Source: Paragorgia papillata
Taxonomy: Eukaryota; Cnidaria; Anthozoa; Scleralcyonacea; Coralliidae
Assembly: GCA_035771165.1 (NCBI GenBank)
Contig: JAWNZC010000409.1
Coordinates: 248,001 to 312,000 of the forward strand
Direction of reading: 5' to 3'
Length of the DNA stretch: 64,000 bases
This document shows positions 34,524-43,640 of the stretch, piece after piece. Both the position numbers and the translations under genes were made by a program. The notes beneath the pieces were generated by a model that saw only the letters and a program-made list of their open reading frames with translations, was not told where the DNA came from and searched no databases. Numbering within the stretch: position 1 is the first letter of the stretch; each line of letters starts with the position of its first letter.

Positions 34524-35212
34524 CACTGATCTCAGTAAAACTGGGTAGGACATGGGGCCAAATTTAGCGTGCCAGCTGTATGATGACGTGACCACTACCT
34601 AAGATGGGCGCCACTGAAGTTCATAAGCTTTCGTTGATTGAAAACAGACAAAAAGAGTTATTTTAAGAAAATTTAAACGAATGTAATGACACAAGAAGTA
34701 CTCAATGAGGTTTAAGGCGCTAATTTCTTGCATTTGTTTCTATTACTGCATGAGCTGTAAAACCTCATTTTAAATTTCGTTGTTTTCCGTCAGTGCGAAA
34801 ACGAAGAACCTAATATAAACGACATAAATAATTATAAACTGAAAAACAGATTATAAAATCTACGAATAATTCAATTCCAAGTCTTAAATTGTACCTTTTA
34901 TAGTAATCTTAGTGCCTTAACAATTTCTCGTGTTGTGTACTTGCCATCTTTTGACTGTATTTGTTGTTAAACAGTGAAAACTATTTTAAAACGTACCGGC
35001 ATCTGTTATTTGCTTTACGAATTTTCCGACTCCCACGGCATGACAGTGCTGACGTTAAGATTGCTTATGCCAGTCAACTTTGGTATTTGGAACAAGTTCT
35101 AAGGCCGCAATGCGTCATATGTTCCACCACGTAAGATGGCGGAGACTGGCACGAAATGTTTGACTGCTGGTCATAGGGAATGCCCTATATCCAGTTTATA
35201 TAGAGATTAGTG
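34524..35212. mobile_element. 689-bp hAT-like MITE 'H', copy A
   Basis: Ends CACTGATCTCAGTAAAACTG and, inverted from the right, CACTAATCTCTATATAAACT. The 8-bp sequence CCATGCAG lies on both sides (34516-34523 and 35213-35220), the hallmark of hAT transposition. Copy B, inverted, is at 36966-37743. No transposase. Confidence 0.87.
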
Positions 35213-35645
35213 CCATGCAGTCACTGGATCTCTCGTATTAGGTTATCAGTATCTAAATACTCTCATATGTTTCCCTCAATAGACAAAGTCGCTTTTACTT
35301 TATATTGTTAATAAGTAATTTTGGACTCGTCCCATTTTGATAGTCTTTGAAAAACTCCCCCGCGTGCATGTTTTTTTCCCCAAATAGCACTCGAAAGCAT
35401 GCTTCTACCTATACATATTTACATTTTTCTTCATGCTTAGGCACTTTCCAACTGTACTTTAAGTATTTTTTATTGACATGTATCTTAGTATTTTTACTCT
35501 GTTTTGAAAAGATTTACTCCAACCCTTCTGTCAATTATTCTGACAATTTCTTTTTTAGGAAAAACGAAGTTCGCCTTTTTGTGAAGCTGTCAAGAATTTT
35601 CCCCTGTTGCTTAAATTAAAGAAAAAGTAAGAAATAGAATGGACC

Positions 35646-35765
35646 TTTTCACCAATAGCAGCGGCATCTTGAATTCGCGATCACCTTTTTAATTAAGCTT
35701 GTTACCCTGGATAGACCACAATGCAATTTGCGAATTCAAGATGGCGCCGCTATTGGTGAAAATGT
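35646..35765. mobile_element. ~120-bp hairpin MITE
   Basis: TTTTCACCAATAGCAGCGGC at the left is mirrored by GCCGCTATTGGTGAAAATG at the right, with inner GAATTCAAGATGGCG arms. Near-perfect foldback with a short loop. Confidence 0.8.
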
Positions 35766-36189
35766 CAATTGCCTGAAGTAGTGCTTATTGCTGGAGGTGA
35801 AGAATCCTACCATTTTGCAGGAGGATGAGGTACTGAATAGCTCGTGGTTAGCTTTCTTTGGTCAACAATCTAATTGATGCCTTCATGTAATTTAAATGTA
35901 TTTATTATTTGTAATACCTATATATATACCATATTTAAACTCAGACCTGACTTACTTGAGTCTAGTTAGCTTCATCACGTCTTCCTTGTTCCCACCCATT
36001 CCCCCACCCAACACTGAGTGACCGTATAAAAGCATAAGAACGTTTGCGGCGATTTTACCAAAGATTTTGACGAAGGCACAGCGAAGGTGAGAGGGGGAGG
36101 GAGAGAGAGCGGGCGCTCCGAAGCTCACCTAAAGCTGCGAGGAATACTCTTACTTGTATCTGTGTGAAGGTGTTCGAGTACAGACTTCG

Positions 36190-36620
36190 GATGACGTTGA
36201 GGTTTCCGGCGCTTTAAACTGGGATGAGGCGGTTATGTCGATGAAAGCGCAGTATACAGCGGTTTTGGCGCTGTCGGTGGGTGTCTGTCGGTGTAGAAGA
36301 CGTCTTGGGTCCTTCGGTTTTGGCGAAGCCCATGTTGTTGTTCCAAAAGTTGGGCCTCATACCATCCACTGAAGCCCGATAAAATTATTGAGGCGGTGAT
36401 TTTGCACAAAGATGTTCCAATGCTCAGCCCTCGATATTTTTCGAGTTCTTCCTTGATCGCTTCCACATCGTCACGAGTTTAGCTTCACCCCGGGAACTCG
36501 GCACGCATTCACCAGTCCAGACGTACCAAAGCTTTTGATGCAGGGCCGTCATGAATTCGGTGTACTCGGTGTAGCTCCATAGGTAGGCTCGATTTCTAGC
36601 CGTCTCTCGGACCCCGGTAC
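36190..36620 (-). pseudogene. LINE reverse-transcriptase fragment (fingers region)
   Basis: Minus-strand frames read VWTGECVPSSRGEAKLVTMW and, after a frame change, YRGLSIGTSLCKITASIILS then WYEAQLLEQQHGLRQNR. These are the NYRGISL..K and QxGFRxxR blocks of non-LTR reverse transcriptases. The catalytic YxDD region is absent. Frameshifted, defunct. Confidence 0.75.
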
Positions 36621-36639
36621 TTCCCCCCCACCCCCCACC

Positions 36640-36965
36640 CCCCCCCCCAAAAAAAAAATTACACTGTGAGTTCAAAATGGCGATCAATGGAGTGCTGATG
36701 AGTGAGGCATGCGATGGCATTTAACCCTTTATTGGCCAGGTTTCCGGGAGCTCTACCCTCTTGACGAGTAAAATGGTCTGGCGTTAGTCAGAGTAAAATT
36801 AATAAGTTGCCAAAAGGCAACTGTGGCCAGTAAAGGGTTAAGAAATGATAAGATTTATTCTCTGAAAGATTTACAAGGGGAAGCTCTAGAGAAACTGGTT
36901 AATAGCCTACTCCATAAGTAAATCGTTCTCTACTTTACCATTTTTCATCCTACATAAGTTTGCAC
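36640..36965. other. Poly-C/A tract and RecQ-associated repeat
   Basis: A C-rich then A-rich stretch lies at about 36625-36658. 36661-36720 (AAAATGGCGATCAATGGAGT) is the inverted relative of the RecQ-like fragment at 24277. The remainder shows no coding character. Confidence 0.5.
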
Positions 36966-37743
36966 CACTGCATGATCTCTATATAAACTTGATAGGGCAT
37001 TCCCTATGGCAAGCAGTCAAACATTTCGTGCTAGTCGCCGCCATCTTACGTAGTGGAACATATGACGTATTGCGGCCTCCCAATCCCAAAGTTGACTGGC
37101 AGAAGCAATCTTGCCGTCAGCACGGTGAGATTAATCGGTGGAGGAATATTAAGTACTTCATTGCTGGGAGAGTCGGAAAAGCCGTAAAGCAAACAACAGA
37201 TGCCGGTTCGTTTACTTTTCACTGTTTAACTTTAGACTTAAATACACGACCCCACAAGCTGTATGCTTTAATTCCAATCGTGTTTAAATAAAATTTATTG
37301 TATTGTATTGTATTGTAACAATAAATACAGTCAAAAGATGACAAGTACACAACACGAGATATTGTTAAGGCATTAAGATGACTATAAAAGGTAGAATTTA
37401 AGACTTGGAATTGAATTCTTCGTAGATTTTATAGTCTGTTTTTCAGTTTATATTATGAAGTTTTTTCGTTGTCGGCACTGAAGAAAAACAACGAAATTTA
37501 AATGTTTTACAGCTCAGTAATAGAAACAAATGCAAGAAATTAGCGTCTTAAACCTTATTGAGTACTCCTTGCGCATGTCATTACATTAGTTTAAATTTTC
37601 TTAAAATAACTCTTTTTGTCTGTTTTCAATCTACGAAAGGTTATGAACTTTAGTGGCGGCCATCTTAGGTAGTGGTTACGTCATCGTACAGCTGGCACGC
37701 TAAATTCGGCCCCATGTCCTATCCAGTTTTATTGAGATCAGTG
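36966..37743. mobile_element. 778-bp hAT-like MITE 'H', copy B, with a nested LINE tail
   Basis: Inverted relative of copy A (34524-35212). Outer end CACTGATCTCAATAAAACTG read inward from 37743; inner end CACTGCATGATCTCTATATA. Flanks GTTTGCAC (36958-36965) and GATTGCAC (37744-37751) agree at 7 of 8. It is longer than copy A mainly because of an insertion at about 37228-37320, a short LINE 3' end with TTTAAATAAAATTTATTG and a TATTG-repeat tail. Confidence 0.83.
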
Positions 37744-38197
37744 GATTGCACTGAGTTTACCAAGGCTCGGTGGTCCATTGGGGATATTGTTTTCGGCCGA
37801 AATATCTAGCAGGGCCGCGAGGAACGCAGGAAGGTCGCCATCGAGGTCCGCTGGTTTTTGCTTGCTGGTGGAACACGTGAAATGGCCCTCAATATATTTG
37901 CGGAGTTTTTCCGGGAGACAATATTTAGTTTGCACGTCTCTTATAAGTGGTGCCCTGGTTTTTTGCCCGCCTGAAAATATGTTCGATGTCTCTTTTCACT
38001 GCAAATTGATTTAGCTCTGCGGCTTCTTTTTTATAATACTCATTCCGCAATATTTTCATCCGTTTCCTAATCCTCCGGCTTATCTGTTTATACTTTTTAT
38101 CCGTTCTCGACACACCACGGCTACTGAAGCAACTATTGGACCCCGGGTATTTAGGTTCGATGGCTATAGATCCGACATTGACATAACTCTTGCGCAA
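37744..38197 (-). pseudogene. LINE fragment upstream of the RT core
   Basis: Minus-strand reading LNQFAVKRDIEHIFRRAKNQ, then in another frame TKYCLPEKLRKYIEGHFT and NGPPSLGKLSAI. It matches the linker between endonuclease and RT in RTE/CR1-like LINEs (C..EKL..YF..HF, PPSL.E). It is cut at its 3' side by hAT MITE copy B. Confidence 0.65.
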
Positions 38198-38635
38198 TAC
38201 CGTTTATCTTGAACTCGCTGGTTGTCGAGAAGATCCGACAAGCATTACATGAAGGCCCGGCATTGTTTAGTTTTTTTCAGTCTTGACCATAAGTTAGTAA
38301 GAAAACTCAACTTCAGTCTCTCAAATTATTAAAGTTTAAACCTACATATACATCTAAACATGCTTAGATACAAGGCGTGCAGTCAGATTCAAAGCAGAAA
38401 ACGAGATCTACAGATTGGGTGACTTATGATTCAATCACGGCCGTAAGTTTGTCATTTCGGTATATATTAAACTGCATTAATCTTCCCGTTTCTATTCTAT
38501 GATCACCGTGTCGTGTCAGCCTCCGAAGTGTTTACTGAATGATAATGTCGGACTTTGTGCTGATTGCTGAAAAACTCTTGGAGTAAACTTCAAAAGAGAC
38601 TGTATTGCGCACGCGTTATGTCAATGTCGGATGTA

Positions 38636-38783
38636 CAGTAAAAACCCGCTAACAAGAACCTACCACTATTAAGAACCTCAGGCTGAAATTAAGAATTTAT
38701 TTATATAAGAATATATAAGAATATAAGAACCTATCCCAGGCTGATTTGGTAAAATGTAGGTTCTTGTTAGCGGGTTTTTACTG
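38636..38783. mobile_element. 148-bp Tc1/mariner-like MITE
   Basis: Perfect 30-bp TIRs beginning CAGTAAAAACCCGCTAACAA, flanked by TA on each side (38634-38635, 38784-38785). AT-rich spacer, no ORF. Perfect arms suggest recent mobility. Confidence 0.92.
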
Positions 38784-39076
38784 TATATATAGCCATCAAA
38801 GCTAAAGATCCGGTGTCGAAACTATAACCACGGCGTATATTTTTTAGCTGTTTGAGCTCCGTACGCAAGAAAAATGGTTTCATGGTTTTTCAGTAGTAGA
38901 TTTTACGCAGGTTTACTACCAGTACCTCCTGCAAGATATATATATATATATATACATAGATAAGTGAACAGATAACTAGTATCGTGTTCGAAATCATATA
39001 GATAGAGTGCTCAATACCGAAGCAGAGCGAAATAGTAAAATAAAGACAAAGTTGGTTTACTTCATAAGAACTTTAT

Positions 39077-39130
39077 TCACGACAAATTTGTTTCGTGTGG
39101 CAAGCAAAGCTTACCACACTCGTCAGGTGA
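39077..39130 (-). ncRNA. Hammerhead ribozyme (type I, canonical core)
   Basis: On minus: stem I TCAC (39130-39127), core CTGACGA (39126-39120), stem II GTGTGG with CCACAC (6 bp, 13-nt loop), core GAAA (39094-39091), palindromic stem III CAAATTTG, cleavage triplet GTC, then GTGA closing stem I. All invariant core bases are present, with predicted cleavage between 39081 and 39080. A very short self-complementary stem III is typical of PLE hammerheads. It lies 180 bp beyond, and on the same strand as, the GIY-YIG fragment at 39312. Confidence 0.85.
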
Positions 39131-39311
39131 CTATCGCGTTTGTTGTGAGCGTTATGCGGAATTTGATATGTTTAAATCGTGTCAGTAAAATTACGTCATG
39201 TTGGTGGTGTGATCGGTGAGTTGTGTCGAGTCGCGTGTTAGTTATTACATAATAAATGTTTCTTTCGGTGTCTACAGTTAGTTATAAGTTCATTTCTACG
39301 ATTAAGTGAGC

Positions 39312-39728
39312 TTAGCTCGGGGTGGCAAATAATAATAAACTTTTCATATAAGCATAAGTTCCATCGTTTAGTACTGATATAGAGTAGGATTTGCAACGTT
39401 TCAACATTTTCCATTTAATGGAATAAGGGACATCGGATTCTTTCAGCGACCAAATATGTTTGCTGAGTTCAGTGACATTTATTTGCTTCTTATTTCTGAA
39501 AGAGCTTGCGTGGTTCGAAAATCGTCTTTTAAAAGTGTTCTCTGTTAGGCCGACGTATGTTTGCTGCTCGTGGTTATCTTCTCTGGTTACAGTGGCTTGA
39601 TAAACAACACTTTTTGTTTGGCAATTTCCGTTGAGTGGACAGTTGATTTTCTTGCGGCAATTACATTCATTGTCTACAGCGGTTTGGCGAGGGTGTGATT
39701 CTTTATTAAGTAGGGGATACCCATGCAA
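39312..39728 (-). pseudogene. GIY-YIG endonuclease end of a Penelope-like element
   Basis: The 138-codon frame includes a Cys-rich stretch (CNCRKKINCPLNGNC), VVYQATV (the GIY position), TYVGLTENTFKRRFSNH (the YIG position with the conserved Arg) and TELSKHIW. This is the GIY-YIG domain at the C-terminus of endonuclease-bearing PLEs, which nicks target DNA for reverse transcription. Its RT portion is missing upstream, and the adjacent RT piece (39735-40247) is on the opposite strand. A truncated copy. Confidence 0.82.
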
Positions 39729-39734
39729 CGTGCA

Positions 39735-40247
39735 GACTCATCAACCCATCCAAATCGGAAATTGGCATCATCAGCAAGAAAATCCTTGAAAGAATCAACT
39801 CCAAAGTGGTGGAATCTACTGGTGTAAACCAGTGGGAAAATAGCGAATCAGTTCCTAAGTGGTATAAAGATATCTCTAAGAAACCCGAACACTCTTTCAA
39901 CTCCTTCGACAGTCGATTTTTACCCTTCCATTTCAGAAGATCTACTAAACAAAGCTCTATTATTTGCCTCACAATTTGATGAGATAATTAAGAAAGAAAA
40001 GCAAATAATCATCCAAGCAAAAAGATCCCTACTTTTCAATGGTAAAGAAGCATGGTGTAAAAAAGAAACCAACTCGCAGTTCGACGTAACCACGGGCAGC
40101 TTCGATCGAGCAGAAACCTGTGAACTCATTGGCTCCTACCTACTATCCAAATTATCGCCGCAACACCGAAAAAAACTTGGCCTATATATCTACAGATTTG
40201 ACGAATTGGGGGCATTCAACGAATCTCCAAGAGAAATTGAAATCACA
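39735..40247 (+). pseudogene. N-terminal RT fragment of a GIY-YIG-type retroelement
   Basis: Plus-strand reading CRLINPSKSEIGIISKKILE, then after a frame change VDFYPSISEDLLNKALLFA, then SLLFNGKEAWCKKETNSQFD, VTTGSFDRAETCELIGSYLL and YRFDELGAFNESPREIEIT. The normal RDDGL-type catalytic pair is FD-E here, so the active site is lost. It ends abruptly where the TGAGTAA element begins (40248). A different fragment of the same family lies at 52195-52345. Confidence 0.7.
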
Positions 40248-40560
40248 CTGCAAAAAATGCTGAGTAGATTTGGCTCAAAATTTTGAGTAAAACAATGCAC
40301 CCACAGTGACACATAATAGTGAGTAAAACTTACTCACATTATGTGAGTAAAATTTACTCAAAAAAATGAGTTTAAACTACTCAGAGAAAATGCACCCACA
40401 GTCACTCTTTATTTTGAGTAAAACAAGAAATTACTCAAAATTGAGTAAATGTTACTCAAAAAAATGAGTATTACTTACTCAGCTCAAATGCACCCAGTGA
40501 CTCTATAATTTGAGTAAAACAAGAAATTACTCAAGTAATGAGAAAGGATACCCAACCTTT
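40248..40560. repeat. TGAGTAA-motif element, end starting CACTGCAAAAAATGC
   Basis: It starts CACTGCAAAAAATGC directly at the broken RT frame and continues as clustered TGAGTAAA/TTTACTCA motifs in both orientations, with CCCACAGTGAC spacers. The same start is found at 52194 (inverted) and 52346. Motif clusters may be protein-binding or foldback sites. No ORF. Confidence 0.75.
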
Positions 40561-41173
40561 AAATAACCATTACTCCAAAAATTGATGGTATTGTGTACTG
40601 CTAAGACTTGCCCACAGTCACTTTGTTGACGAATTGTTACTTTGTGTATAGGGTGAGTGTGTGAATAACACATATCAAAGTTCTTCATTATATAAACTTG
40701 AAATAAAAATTACACCATACAAATGCACATTGGTTTGTAATGCTATATTTCAATATAAAAAAACTTCATTAAGACCTACATGCACTTTACCAAAAATATA
40801 TAAATGTATAATTATTAATCATTATATCTCCAGGATTAAGATTTTCAACAAATAAAGGAATTATTGGCATACCAATAAAGATTTTATTGCTTCCTGCACT
40901 TAAAATTTATAAATAGATAAAACTAGATAAATGTGTCAGGGATCACATGGGTAATTTCCCCAGAATGTTTGTGATCACATGAATGTAATGCGCGGGAAAA
41001 CGGATAGGAGTTCGCGGTATTTATCTGGTGTGGAATGCGAGATTGGTTCATTCTGCTCTGCACGTTGGCTACAGCAGGATTAGAGAGTCTCTAGCTGAAA
41101 TCAAGTTTTTAAACAAAGCTTTAACAGGTATCGTTCAATTTATTGATCTATTTTAATTCTTTAATAATAATTA
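40561..41173. other. AT-rich spacer and presumed DIRS-like 5' region
   Basis: No coding sequence recognised. A local repeat, GATCACATG, occurs near 40943 and 40973. The 5' boundary of the DIRS-like element could not be set because no matching inverted or split repeat was identified. Confidence 0.4.
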
Positions 41174-41182
41174 TTGATTATA

Positions 41183-41785
41183 ATGTCAGGGTCTGTTCCA
41201 AAAATTCTTGTTCTTGGCCATTCTTTTGTCCGCCGTTTACGTGAGAATTTAGACGCGCAATTTGACCCACGCGCGAGTACTAATTTTCATCTTCCCGAGT
41301 CGGGATATATTCAATTGCAGGGCACGGGTGGCCGAACTGTGGATAAGATTATAAAACATGACCTACCGTTCGTCCAACAATATACGCCTGACATTTTAAT
41401 TTTGGAAATTGGTACGAACGATTTATCGATTTACGCCTCAGAGGTTGTAGGCTCGAGGATTGATGATCTTGCGCGCCTTTTCCGCGACAAATATAATGTT
41501 CGCGTTGTTGGCGTTTGCCAAGTAATTAATCGTAATGTTCCCCATTCTCAGGCACCAGACCATGGCTTTAATGCCAAAGCCGCTCGTTTGCGTCAATACT
41601 TGTCTGTCGTGCTTTCTGATGAACCGGGTATTTTTCTTTGGGAACATCGGGACTTCTTTCGGCCGGATCGTGTTTTGCTATCCAAGGATGGCGTTCATTG
41701 CAATCCAAAAGGGCAATATTATTTATACAGAAGTTATCGTGGGGCTATTTTGAGAGCACTCGGAATGTTAAGTTTTAGCCCCTAA
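41183..41785 (+). CDS. SGNH/GDSL-type hydrolase of the DIRS-like element
   Basis: A 200-codon intact frame (the ATG at 41183 is preferred over 41174). Motifs: block I ILVLGHSFVRRL (GHS in place of GDS, catalytic Ser), block III LEIGTNDLS, and block V DGVHCNPKGQ (catalytic Asp/His). Length and motif order fit SGNH hydrolases. Such domains occur in DIRS/Ngaro and some LINE elements, where their role is unproven. It precedes the Gag-like ORF by 0.7 kb on the same strand. Intact, unlike the RT and recombinase ORFs. Confidence 0.82.
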   Translation: MSGSVPKILVLGHSFVRRLRENLDAQFDPRASTNFHLPESGYIQLQGTGGRTVDKIIKHDLPFVQQYTPDILILEIGTNDLSIYASEVVGSRIDDLARLFRDKYNVRVVGVCQVINRNVPHSQAPDHGFNAKAARLRQYLSVVLSDEPGIFLWEHRDFFRPDRVLLSKDGVHCNPKGQYYLYRSYRGAILRALGMLSFSP

Positions 41786-42046
41786 TTTACTCATCTGTTT
41801 AGTTTGATATGATTTTGCAATTCGCACTTATTTTAATTACTGATTAATTCGAAAAGGGCCCTTGAGCATTGACAAACACTGTCCAATTTTTGCCTGTGCA
41901 TGGGAAGTTTGATTTTGTTAGCCTTGCGCTATTGCTATTCTTGTGGTTACCTTGTGTATTATACCATCTTTATATATTCTATTCTTTATATTAGCAATTT
42001 ATACTTCCCATTGCTACAGTTTTATGTTCATGAAGTAGTTTCATGT

Positions 42047-42270
42047 TTTATGGGCTAGAGCAACTTGACTGTTTTCAGATGCCCACGTTGAGATTTCAAC
42101 ATTGTTTGTTTTTTCTACACAAGACGTTTTCATGAATTTGTGTTAGGAAAAATGCATGCCTAAGTGGGATGGAGCGATTTATCGTTATCAGATGCCCACA
42201 GTTGAAATCAATACATTGTGGGATGGAGCGGCTTGCTGTTTTCAGATTGCCCGAATATATATATATATTT
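42047..42270 (+). repeat. Short repeats between hydrolase and Gag ORFs, ending in (TA)n
   Basis: Three imperfect copies of a GGGATGGAGCG.TT...TTTTCAGATGCCCA unit (about 42052, 42165, 42220) are followed by a (TA)n tract at 42256-42287. Possibly internal complementary or regulatory sequence of the DIRS-like element. Confidence 0.55.
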
Positions 42271-42500
42271 ATATATATATATATATCATTTGCAGCACTC
42301 AGGGATATTCAATTGCGGCTACCTTCGCTGTATGCCATGATTATTCCGCTGCGTTGTCTTTTGTATGTCATTTTATCGTTGTCACGTTTACATATGTCAA
42401 TTCTAATGTGTCCGATTGTTAAATCATTCACAGTTGATGTGGATTTGGTAAAACTCAATATTTGCCTGTCTGCGTTCTTTTAGTACTTTCTTTCAGAACC

Positions 42501-43640
42501 ATGCCTGCTACACGCCGCCCGAGTACTCGAGTTCAGCGTCGAGCTCAGCCGACGGCACCACGTCCTGCATCATCTCGGCGCCGCGCACCAACAACAACGG
42601 CAGCATCTCCACGAATGGCAACAGAAAACGTCGATCGTCCTCCCGCCATGGTTGCCACTACATCGACAGCTACTGGAACACCTCTGTCTGACGCCGCAGT
42701 TCAACAGATTGTCTCGGCCGTATCTCAGGCTGTTCTCGCGTCGTTAAATGCGGCCAGTTCAACTCTTCCGCCGTCATCTTCTACCGCGGAGATTCGGGAA
42801 TTGCCTGTGGTGGCGTCAGGTATAGTTTCAACTTCGGCAGATGCTATAACGCAGGGGCATGTAGCATCTGCTTTACAACATGTTTCAGGTGAGAATTTTA
42901 TTCAAGTCTCACAACCTGCTTCGTCAGGTTTGTCTAATTTTAACTCAGTTAGCGTTGCAATTGATGCTCAAGTTAGCGCCAAATTAAAGGCCAAAATTTG
43001 GGCCAATGAATTTTTTGATTTTGGTTTATTACTTAGCTCAGGGGCAAGTGATACCCGGTATCACTTGTCTGTGAGCTCTCAAACAGGTTCATCATTACCA
43101 ACGTTGTCCTTGGAACCAACCCAAAAAACTAAACCAATTTCGAATATCGAAGCGTGGACATCGGCCTTTCAAATTTTTGTTGGGGTTTACACTGGGAAAT
43201 ATCCCATGGAGGCCCCCGCATTAATGAAATATGGTGAAGTCGTTCGGGATTTGGCCGCGCGCGGAGGTGACTGGCGATTTTATGATACGCAATTTCGCAA
43301 TTTACGTCAAACCAATCCGTCCGAAATGCCTTGTGGTTCAACTCATTGGGAACTTTGGATCCGTGCGCAGAATTTTAATAATTCGCGTTATCCAAAAAGC
43401 CAAACTATATATATGCGCAATAATTCTACGTCCTCTGTTGTCGGACCATTTGTTCCCAAGGGGTTTTGTAGAAAGTTTCACCGGGGGGCTGACTGTCAAG
43501 GTTGCAATTTTAAGCATCAATGTTTTAAATGTGGCGTAGTTCACCCTGCCACCCGGTGTAATTTTCGTCCCTCACGGCCTGGCTCTAGCTCAACCCCGTC
43601 CGCGGTCAGACCCCGCGTTGCCAACACCAGTTCAAATTGA
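42501..43640 (+). CDS. Gag-like protein of the DIRS-like element
   Basis: A 380-codon intact frame from ATG 42501 (ACCATG context). N-terminus basic and Pro/Ala/Thr-rich (MPATRRPSTRVQRRAQPTAP). The middle contains a conserved-looking helical domain (VDDL-like replaced by ISNIEAWTSAFQIFVGVYTG). The C-terminus has a Cys/His cluster, GFCRKFHRGADCQGCNFKHQ then CFKCGVVHPATRC, as in nucleocapsid-like domains of DIRS and Ngaro elements. The RT frame overlaps its end in a different frame. Confidence 0.8.
   Translation: MPATRRPSTRVQRRAQPTAPRPASSRRRAPTTTAASPRMATENVDRPPAMVATTSTATGTPLSDAAVQQIVSAVSQAVLASLNAASSTLPPSSSTAEIRELPVVASGIVSTSADAITQGHVASALQHVSGENFIQVSQPASSGLSNFNSVSVAIDAQVSAKLKAKIWANEFFDFGLLLSSGASDTRYHLSVSSQTGSSLPTLSLEPTQKTKPISNIEAWTSAFQIFVGVYTGKYPMEAPALMKYGEVVRDLAARGGDWRFYDTQFRNLRQTNPSEMPCGSTHWELWIRAQNFNNSRYPKSQTIYMRNNSTSSVVGPFVPKGFCRKFHRGADCQGCNFKHQCFKCGVVHPATRCNFRPSRPGSSSTPSAVRPRVANTSSN

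Noticed and set aside
36709..36720. CTGATGAG on plus as another hammerhead core
   Set aside because: No GAAA, stem II or cleavage triplet follows at usable distance; it is part of the RecQ-associated repeat.
34524..37743. A single 3.2-kb transposon with ~700-bp terminal in-verted repeats
   Set aside because: Each arm has its own pair of inverted ends and its own 8-bp target duplication, so they are two separate MITE insertions.
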